The position numbers were made by a program, and so were the translations under genes. From contig URIE01000060.1 of assembly GCA_900547805.1 (NCBI GenBank), positions 1 to 10,687 on the forward strand: 10,687 nucleotides of DNA, in the 5' to 3' direction. Positions 6,011-10,687 of this stretch are shown here, in pieces; within the stretch, counting starts at the first letter, position 1, and each line of letters opens with the position of its first letter. The notes below the pieces were generated by a model. The model made no database searches. It saw nothing but the letters and a program-made list of their open reading frames with translations, and was not told where the DNA came from. This DNA comes from an uncultured Collinsella sp. (GTDB lineage: Bacteria > Actinomycetota > Coriobacteriia > Coriobacteriales > Coriobacteriaceae).

Positions 6011-7531
6011 GTGGCCCAAGAGACGTTTAGCGATCGTCTGCGACAGGCTATGTCCGATCGCGACGTTCGCCAGTCGGACGTGATCCGCGCATCGGAGATG
6101 CTCGGCAAAAAACTCGGCAAGAGTCAGATGAGCCAATATGTGAGCGGCAAGACGATTCCGCGGCGCGATGTGGCTGAGCTGCTCGCCCGTATTTTGGAGG
6201 TCGATGTTACCTGGCTGCTCGCCGGTGACGCCGACCAAGGCGAGGAATCATCTCCCCGCAACGATTCCAGGCCCGAATCCCATCCCTCAGCTCAAATTGC
6301 AAGGAGCACCACCATGCGTACTTTTTCTAAATCCGCCAAGCTCGATAACGTCCTGTATGACGTGCGCGGTCCCGTCGTCGACGAGGCCGCCCGTATGGAG
6401 GACGAGGGCGAGCGCATCCTCAAGCTCAATATCGGCAACCCGGCGCCCTTCGGTTTCCGCACGCCCGATGAGGTCATCAAGGACATGCGCCAGCAGCTGC
6501 CCGACTGCGAAGGCTATTCCAACTCGCGTGGCCTGTTCTCCGCGCGCAAGGCGATCATGCAGTATTCGCAGATCAAGGGCCTGCCCAACGTTCAGATGGA
6601 GCATATCTACACGGGCAACGGCGTGTCCGAGCTCATTCAGCTTTCGATGAACGCGCTGCTCGACAATGGCGACGAGATTCTGATCCCCAGCCCCGACTAT
6701 CCGCTCTGGACGGCGTGCGCAACCCTTGCCGGCGGTCATCCTGTGCACTATCTGTGCGATGAGCAGGCGGATTGGTATCCCGACCTGGAGGATATGGAGT
6801 CCAAGATCACGAGCGCGACCAAAGCCCTCGTTATCATCAACCCCAACAACCCCACGGGCTCGGTCTACCCGCGCGAGGTGCTCGAGGGCATCGTCGAGGT
6901 TGCACGCAGGCATCAGCTGATGATCTTTGCCGATGAGATCTACGACCGCCTGTGCATGGACGGCTACGAGCACGTCTCGATTGCCTCGCTCGCTCCTGAT
7001 CTGCCCTGCGTCACCTTTAGCGGCCTTTCCAAGTCGCACATGATCGCGGGCTATCGTATTGGCTGGATGGTGCTTTCGGGCAACCAGCGCTGCATGAGCG
7101 ACTTCATCATGGGCATTAACATGCTCTCCAACATGCGCCTGTGCTCCAACGTGCCGGCTCAGTCGATCGTTCAGACGGCGCTCGGTGGCCATCAGTCCGT
7201 CAACGACTACATCCGCCCCGGCGGCCGTGTCTACGAGCAGCGCAACTTTGTGTATGAGGCGCTCAACAAGATTGACGGCATCTCGGTGGTTAAGCCGCGT
7301 GCGGCGTTCTACATCTTCCCCAAGATGGATGTGAAGAAGTTCAACATTACCGATGACGAGCAGTTCGCCCTTGACCTGCTGCACGAGAAGAAGATCCTGA
7401 TCACGCGCGGCGGCGGCTTTAACTGGGCTGAGCCCGACCACTTCCGTATCGTGTACCTGCCGCGCATGGAAGTGCTCAAAGAGTCCCTCGAAGATCTCGC
7501 CGACTTCTTCGATCATTACCGCCAGAGCTAG
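6011..7531 (+). CDS. XRE helix-turn-helix domain fused to AlaA-type alanine aminotransferase
   Basis: A 506-residue protein in two parts. Residues 6-72 are a Cro/C1-type HTH (QSDVIRASEML, KLGKSQMSQYVSGKTIPRR, then VTWLLAG). After a Ser/Pro-rich linker (73-101), residues 102-506 are a complete PLP-dependent class I aminotransferase very close to E. coli AlaA, which makes alanine from pyruvate and glutamate. Landmarks are LNIGNPAPFGF, GYSNSRGLFSARKAI, IINPNNPTGSVY, FADEIYDRL and SGLSKSHMIAGYRIGW, whose Lys341 (Lys240 in AlaA numbering) binds PLP. The start is GTG 6011 with AAGGAGG at 5999-6005. The track-length start at 5972 has no such site. ATG 6314 has its own Shine-Dalgarno and would give a free 405-residue AlaA. 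Known HTH-aminotransferase fusions (MocR) use a GntR HTH and a different aminotransferase branch, so this differs. AATTGAAC repeats upstream suggest autoregulation. Confidence 0.88.
   Translation: MAQETFSDRLRQAMSDRDVRQSDVIRASEMLGKKLGKSQMSQYVSGKTIPRRDVAELLARILEVDVTWLLAGDADQGEESSPRNDSRPESHPSAQIARSTTMRTFSKSAKLDNVLYDVRGPVVDEAARMEDEGERILKLNIGNPAPFGFRTPDEVIKDMRQQLPDCEGYSNSRGLFSARKAIMQYSQIKGLPNVQMEHIYTGNGVSELIQLSMNALLDNGDEILIPSPDYPLWTACATLAGGHPVHYLCDEQADWYPDLEDMESKITSATKALVIINPNNPTGSVYPREVLEGIVEVARRHQLMIFADEIYDRLCMDGYEHVSIASLAPDLPCVTFSGLSKSHMIAGYRIGWMVLSGNQRCMSDFIMGINMLSNMRLCSNVPAQSIVQTALGGHQSVNDYIRPGGRVYEQRNFVYEALNKIDGISVVKPRAAFYIFPKMDVKKFNITDDEQFALDLLHEKKILITRGGGFNWAEPDHFRIVYLPRMEVLKESLEDLADFFDHYRQS
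6301..6316 (+). promoter_or_regulatory. Internal ribosome-binding site and in-frame ATG for free AlaA
   Basis: AAGGAG (6301-6306), a 7-nt spacer, then ATG 6314-6316, in frame with the fusion. Initiation here gives exactly 405 residues, the length of E. coli AlaA, beginning MRTFSKSAKLDNV, close to the AlaA N-terminus. This suggests one gene may give both a fused and a free enzyme. Confidence 0.6.
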
Positions 7532-7555
7532 TGGGATAGAAGTTCCGCACTATGA

Positions 7556-7591
7556 AAAGCTCCCTGCAGTTGTTTTGCTGCAGGGAGCTTT
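7556..7591. terminator. Bidirectional hairpin terminator between alaA fusion and deformylase-like gene
   Basis: A perfect 14-bp stem, AAAGCTCCCTGCAG (7556-7569) with its complement (7578-7591), and an 8-nt T-rich loop. It lies between convergent stop codons at 7531 and 7607. The plus-strand tail is CTTGAATC, with the stem itself ending in TTT; the A-run at the base supplies T's on the minus strand. Confidence 0.85.
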
Positions 7592-7606
7592 CTTGAATCG
7601 GCGGAA

Positions 7607-8017
7607 CTAAATAACGATTCCGCAACAGTGGTCGATTTCGTGTTGGATGATCTCGGCGGTGTAGCCCGAGAAGTTTTTGATGCGGTGGACGAAATTCTCG
7701 TCCAAATACTCAACCTTAATGCGGCGATAGCGAGTACAGGGGCGCTCGCCGGAAAGCGAGAGACATCCTTCGCTCGTCTGATAGGAATTGACCTGCTCAA
7801 GAATTTGAGGGTTGTACATCAGCAGCGCCCTGTTGCCGTCCTTTACGCAGATGATGCGTTTGCGCACGCCAATCATGTTGGCGGCAAGGCCCACGCACTC
7901 GTGCTCATGCTCATGGAGCGTATCCAGGAGGTCCTGCCCGGTCGCGGCATCGTCGGGTCCCGCGTCTTCGGAAGGCAGGCGCAAAAAGAACTCGGATTTC
8001 ATGATGGGCTTAATCAT
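7607..8017 (-). CDS. Short peptide deformylase-like protein (136 aa)
   Basis: A 136-residue protein beginning MIKPIMKSEFFLRLPSED. The start is ATG 8017, with GAGGAG 6 nt upstream. Deformylase motifs in order are CVGLAANMIGV (motif I, where the usual Gln is Met, bases 7874-7876), SEGCLSL (motif II, complete) and QHEIDHCCG (motif III, complete HExxH, bases 7628-7642). So the metal ligands Cys/His/His and the catalytic Glu are present, but the motif I Gln, which contacts the formyl oxygen in characterised enzymes, is absent. Short deformylases of this type, beginning MIKPIM and ending soon after HEIDHC, are common in clostridia and are annotated as peptide deformylase; I recall the pattern but cannot search. 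It lacks the C-terminal helix of longer enzymes. A housekeeping deformylase presumably lies elsewhere. It is single-gene, divergent from the MFS pump. Confidence 0.85.
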   Translation of the reverse strand: MIKPIMKSEFFLRLPSEDAGPDDAATGQDLLDTLHEHEHECVGLAANMIGVRKRIICVKDGNRALLMYNPQILEQVNSYQTSEGCLSLSGERPCTRYRRIKVEYLDENFVHRIKNFSGYTAEIIQHEIDHCCGIVI

Positions 8018-8055
8018 GGCGGGCTCCTCATGTCTCGTGCTTTCGTGGACTTTTA

Positions 8056-8061
8056 ATAATA
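8056..8061 (-). promoter_or_regulatory. Candidate -10 box of the short deformylase-like gene
   Basis: TATTAT read on the minus strand, 38 bp upstream of the ATG at 8017, in the only AT-rich stretch of the 204-bp divergent gap (8018-8221). No convincing -35 is seen. On the other strand TACAAT at 8090-8095 could serve the MFS gene, also without a good -35. Confidence 0.3.
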
Positions 8062-8115
8062 GCGCGGAAGGAAAGCTGCTCGTCCGCGTTACAATCTTTC
8101 GACGTTGGACCATGT

Positions 8116-8213
8116 TGCCAGACTCGTCGCGTGCGGCGTCTGGCGTAAGTCTAGGGCTCATGCTCGCCCTGGACTGTTCCTCTGGGGCGATGCGACTGTC
8201 GTTCCAAGAGGAA
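8116..8213 (+). promoter_or_regulatory. Three-hairpin leader of the MFS gene, the last covering the Shine-Dalgarno
   Basis: Hairpin 1: GCCAGAC (8117-8123) with GTCTGGC (8138-8144). Hairpin 2: a 9-bp stem, 8149-8157 with 8166-8174, one G-U pair. Hairpin 3: TTCCTCT (8177-8183) with AGAGGAA (8207-8213), extendable by two G-C pairs past a bulged A. The right arm of hairpin 3 is the purine-rich start of the ribosome-binding stretch before ATG 8222, so it could limit translation. This resembles the layout of translational attenuators of resistance genes, but no clear leader peptide with its own ribosome site was found. Confidence 0.45.
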
Positions 8214-8221
8214 GGAAATGC

Positions 8222-9637
8222 ATGGGGAGCAAATCTCAGCAACAAGTTCAAGTAGCGCCATCGGCCACTGCGGCGTTTCTCGTCGTAATGTATACTGCAG
8301 CCTTTGTCGCCGCGTTTAACGAGAACATTATTAACGTGGCGTTGCACGACATCATGGCGGTCTTTTCGGTGAGCGCTACCACGGCGCAGTGGCTCGTTTC
8401 GGGATACATGATCGTGACGTCGATCTTTACGGCCATCATGGCCTTTCTGTCCGGTCGTTTCTCGACGCGCAAGCTGCTGTTTTTCGCATGCGGATGCATG
8501 GTCGCCGGAGAAGTCCTGTGCCTGGTCGCCCCGTCGTTTACCGTTTTGCTGCCAAGTCGTATTTTGCAGGCTGCGGGATCGGGCATCTTGTTTCCGCTCA
8601 TGATGAATGTGGTGCTATCTTGTGCTCCGCGCGAGAAGCTCGGTCTGTATCTGAGCCTGGGTGGTGCCTGCATTACGCTGGGGCCGGCGTTTGGACCCGT
8701 GATCAGCGGTCTTATGTGCACGTTGTTTGGCTGGAGGGCGGTGTTCGTAGTGCCGCTGGTGGGCGGCATTGCGGTCGCAGCGGCGGGCGTTAAGCTTGTT
8801 CAGAATGTCGGAGAGCGTTCGAACATCACGCTTGATATTCTGTCGGTTGTTTTGCTCGCGGCCGGCATTACGGCATTTGTGTATTCCGTAGGCGAGTTCT
8901 CGACCAATCTGATTGCCGGTATCGTGACGCTTTTCGCCGCCATTGTGCTGCTCGGCCTGTTTGCGGCCCGTCAGCTCAAGCTCGAGCATCCGGTGCTTAA
9001 CGTGCGTCCCATGGCGAGCGTTCGTTTTTGGCCTGCATGCCTGCTTGTGGTGGTGTCGATGATGACGACGTTCTCGATGAGCGTTTTGTTGCCGCTCTAT
9101 TTTGAGGGCGCATACGGCATGACCGCACTTGTCGCGGGTTTGCTCATTTTGCCGGCGATCGCCTGCAACGCCGTGACCTCGATTGTGGGCGGACGCGTGA
9201 TGGATGCCCGTGGTGCGTGGCCGCTGCTGCCGGTCGGCTTTGCCCTGATCGCTGTGGGGCAGACGGCAATCTCGATGACCGCGGCAAGCATGAACATCGG
9301 CGTTGTCGTGCTGCTGACCGTTGTGGTGTATGCCGGAGTCGGTTTGGTGCTGAGCCCCTCGCAAACGGCCGGCTTGGAGACGCTGCCCGCCGCTGAGCAT
9401 CCTCACGGAACGGCATTGCTTAACACGTGGAACATGATTGCCGCGTCGTTTGGTCCGTCGCTGTTTATCGGCCTGCTTTCGAGTTCTGCGGTGGCTGCTG
9501 GCGCCGCAGGCGTTGCGTCGGACGTTGCCCAGGCGATAGGATTTGCAGCCGCCGTGCGCGTGGCGGCCGTGATTGCCGTTGTCGGGTTCGCGGTGTCGCT
9601 GGTGTACGCTCGCCGCGAGTCGCACATGTCGCATTAA
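8222..9637 (+). CDS. MFS multidrug efflux transporter, DHA2 (EmrB/QacA-like) family
   Basis: A 471-residue membrane protein with about 14 hydrophobic segments, the DHA2 size. Family marks are NVALHDIMAVFSVSATTAQWLV after the first segment, the motif-A-like GRFSTRKLLFF, GSGILFPLMM, the motif-C-like LGPAFGPVISGLM followed by FGWRAVFVVPL, and HPHGTALLNTWNMIAASFGPSLF near the end. Such proteins use the proton gradient to export drugs or other hydrophobic compounds; in a gut organism, bile acids or plant compounds are possible, but the substrate is not readable. I chose ATG 8222 because AGAGGAAGGA ends 5 nt before it and the membrane part begins about 15 residues later. The frame is open further up, to a TTG at 8105, but that stretch is not membrane-like and folds into hairpins. 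No partner (EmrA-like) or TetR/MarR regulator adjoins it on the left; a MarR-like protein follows on the right. No terminator is evident after the stop. Confidence 0.88.
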   Translation: MGSKSQQQVQVAPSATAAFLVVMYTAAFVAAFNENIINVALHDIMAVFSVSATTAQWLVSGYMIVTSIFTAIMAFLSGRFSTRKLLFFACGCMVAGEVLCLVAPSFTVLLPSRILQAAGSGILFPLMMNVVLSCAPREKLGLYLSLGGACITLGPAFGPVISGLMCTLFGWRAVFVVPLVGGIAVAAAGVKLVQNVGERSNITLDILSVVLLAAGITAFVYSVGEFSTNLIAGIVTLFAAIVLLGLFAARQLKLEHPVLNVRPMASVRFWPACLLVVVSMMTTFSMSVLLPLYFEGAYGMTALVAGLLILPAIACNAVTSIVGGRVMDARGAWPLLPVGFALIAVGQTAISMTAASMNIGVVVLLTVVVYAGVGLVLSPSQTAGLETLPAAEHPHGTALLNTWNMIAASFGPSLFIGLLSSSAVAAGAAGVASDVAQAIGFAAAVRVAAVIAVVGFAVSLVYARRESHMSH

Positions 9638-9721
9638 TGTGTGCACATAGATTCTGCAGCTAGATTGGATGGCGACACCATAAACTAATGGACGTTTTGC
9701 CGAGAGGCATGAATGTTTAAA

Positions 9722-9775
9722 GCGCAAAGAGTGCGCGACGGGCCCCGCGAATGGGGCGATGATGCCCGAGAGGGC
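9722..9775 (+). promoter_or_regulatory. Tandem small hairpins in the leader of the MarR-RGG gene
   Basis: Three short stems follow each other: GCGCA/TGCGC (9722-9736), GCCCC/GGGGC (9742-9757) and GCCC/GGGC with a GAGA tetraloop (9764-9775). The Shine-Dalgarno AAGGAG (9780-9785) begins 4 nt after the last. They could form a structured 5' UTR. The rest of the 152-bp gap (9638-9789) shows no convincing promoter. Confidence 0.35.
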
Positions 9776-9789
9776 CAAGAAGGAGTCTC

Positions 9790-10650
9790 ATGTCTGAGAA
9801 CGAAGAGATCATGAACGAGACCGAGAACGAGACCATGGCTGCCGAGGTCGAGGCAGTCGAGACCGTGGAGACCGAAGCTGCTGAGGTTGAGGCTGCTGAC
9901 GAGGTTTCCGCCGAGGAGGCCGAGGTTGTCGAGGCCGCCGCTGATTACGATGACGAAGAGCTGATGGACAAGATGCAGAAGGCCGCCCGCCTGCTGCGCA
10001 GCCGTCGCTTTGCTATTTCCAAGGAGGAGGAGGCCAAGGCCGAGCGCATGGCGAACATCGAGCGCGCCATCAAGCTTCTTGACCTCAAGCCCAAGATGGA
10101 GCAGAAGGAAATGTCCGACCTGCTGGGCATGCGCCTTCGTGAGCTCGATGGCCTGATGGCCGAGGCCGAAGCTGCCGATCTGGTCGGCCGCATCGACGAC
10201 GCCGAGGGCGATATGCGCAAGATCGTTGTCTTCGCTGCCGAGGATGCCGCTGAGGGCCTGGTCGAGCTTGCCAACAAGAAGGAGAAGCTCCTGCCCGAGC
10301 TTTCTTATGAGGAGGCTACCGAGCTGATGGCCGCTCTCGATAAGGTTATCGCTCCGCTCGTCGCCATGGGCCTGGACGAGGACCGCGGTCCTCGCGGCGG
10401 CCGTGACGAGCGCGGTGGCCGTGGCGGCGACCGTGGCGGTCGCGGTGGCGATCGCGGTGGCCGTGGCGGCTTTGGCGACCGTGGCGGCGACCGTGGCGGT
10501 CGCGGCGGCTTTGGTGGCAACCGTGGTGGCTATGGCGATCGCGGTGGCAACCGTGGTGGCTTCGGCGGCAACCGTGGTAACGACCGCGGCGGTCGCGGTG
10601 GCGACCGTGGCGGCCGCAACGGTGGCGGCTTCCGCGGCAACCGCTTCTAG
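9790..10650 (+). CDS. MarR-like winged-helix protein with acidic N-terminus and RGG-repeat C-terminal tail
   Basis: A 286-residue protein in three parts. Residues 1-52 are acidic and repetitive (Glu/Ala/Val, for example ETVETEAAEVEAADEVSAEE) and probably disordered. Residues 55-198 read as a MarR-type domain: an opening helix (DEELMDKMQKAARLLRSRRF), a winged helix about 88-160 (MEQKEMSDLLGMRLRELDGLM, then the wing DDAEGDMRKIVVF) and closing helices with KKEKLLPELSYEEATELM. Residues 199-286 are a tail of Gly, Arg, Asp, Asn and Phe with about sixteen RGG triplets. RGG tails bind RNA and promote condensation in eukaryotic proteins and occur in some bacterial RNA helicases and RNA-binding proteins. 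A DNA-binding domain joined to one suggests a regulator that also binds RNA, or an RNA-bound protein using the winged helix. ATG 9790 has AAGGAG at 9780-9785. A hairpin terminator follows. Target genes are unknown. Confidence 0.82.
   Translation: MSENEEIMNETENETMAAEVEAVETVETEAAEVEAADEVSAEEAEVVEAAADYDDEELMDKMQKAARLLRSRRFAISKEEEAKAERMANIERAIKLLDLKPKMEQKEMSDLLGMRLRELDGLMAEAEAADLVGRIDDAEGDMRKIVVFAAEDAAEGLVELANKKEKLLPELSYEEATELMAALDKVIAPLVAMGLDEDRGPRGGRDERGGRGGDRGGRGGDRGGRGGFGDRGGDRGGRGGFGGNRGGYGDRGGNRGGFGGNRGNDRGGRGGDRGGRNGGGFRGNRF
10384..10641 (+). repeat. Degenerate GC-rich tandem repeats encoding the RGG tail
   Basis: Short units such as GGCGACCGTGGC, GGTCGCGGTGGC and GGTGGCAACCGT recur with synonymous changes, encoding [D/N]RGGRGG and GGFGGNRGG units. 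The low complexity makes length variation between strains likely. Confidence 0.8.
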
Positions 10651-10653
10651 TTG

Positions 10654-10683
10654 AGTTACGGCGTTTTACCAAACGCCGTAACT
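10654..10683 (+). terminator. Hairpin terminator of the MarR-RGG gene
   Basis: A perfect 13-bp stem (10654-10666 with 10671-10683), loop TACC, 3 bp after the stop codon. The bases after the stem run off the window, so a T-tract cannot be confirmed. Confidence 0.75.
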
Positions 10684-10687
10684 GCTC

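Noticed and set aside
6287..7516. 409-residue minus-strand open frame over the aminotransferase
   Set aside because: Shadow of AlaA, whose motifs are unambiguous on the plus strand.
8112..8255. 47-codon frame overlapping the start of the MFS gene, as a leader peptide
   Set aside because: No ribosome-binding site before ATG 8112 and no resemblance to known leader peptides; kept only as a possibility in the leader finding.
8615..9778. 387-residue minus-strand open frame over the MFS gene
   Set aside because: Very rich in Arg, His, Gln and Asn with no domain; it is a shadow of the DHA2 transporter.
10384..10641. Repeat array as a CRISPR or other non-coding repeat
   Set aside because: The repeats are short, in frame and degenerate at synonymous positions, so they reflect the RGG protein tail.

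Overview
The window is compact, GC-rich coding DNA. Genes lie on both strands, start with clear Shine-Dalgarno sequences, and several are separated by strong hairpin terminators. The gene content (choloylglycine/bile salt hydrolase, Kup potassium transporter, AlaA-type aminotransferase, a short clostridial-style peptide deformylase) and the codon use suggest a gut actinobacterium of the Coriobacteriia, probably Collinsella or a relative. That assignment is by impression from protein sequences, not from a search. No mobile element, rRNA, tRNA or CRISPR array was seen.

Layout. 1-395 (+): 3' part of a peptide-deformylase-like gene that keeps the metal ligands but has Met in place of the catalytic Glu (HMIDH), then a terminator. 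527-1492 (+): choloylglycine hydrolase with the full active site. 1574-3802 (-): Kup K+ uptake protein, converging on the hydrolase at a shared hairpin. 3960-4871 (-): EamA/DMT exporter, divergent from a LysR regulator (4990-5847, +). The 118-bp gap between these two holds a T-N11-A dyad, the classical LysR-plus-target arrangement. 6011-7531 (+): an XRE helix-turn-helix domain fused to a complete alanine aminotransferase. It is preceded by several copies of AATTGAAC and contains an internal start that would release free AlaA. 7607-8017 (-): a second, short peptide-deformylase-like gene that keeps HEIDH. 8222-9637 (+): DHA2-type MFS efflux pump with a structured leader. 9790-10650 (+): an acidic N-terminus, a MarR-like winged-helix domain and an RGG-repeat tail, then a hairpin at the window edge.

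How the genes relate. No single pathway is visible; these are several one- or two-gene units. The clearest regulatory circuits are LysR/EamA and the XRE-AlaA gene, whose DNA-binding domain could act on the repeats at its own promoter. The least ordinary items are the XRE-AlaA fusion with its nested start and operator-like repeats, the MarR-RGG hybrid, and the two deformylase-like proteins that have lost different active-site residues.
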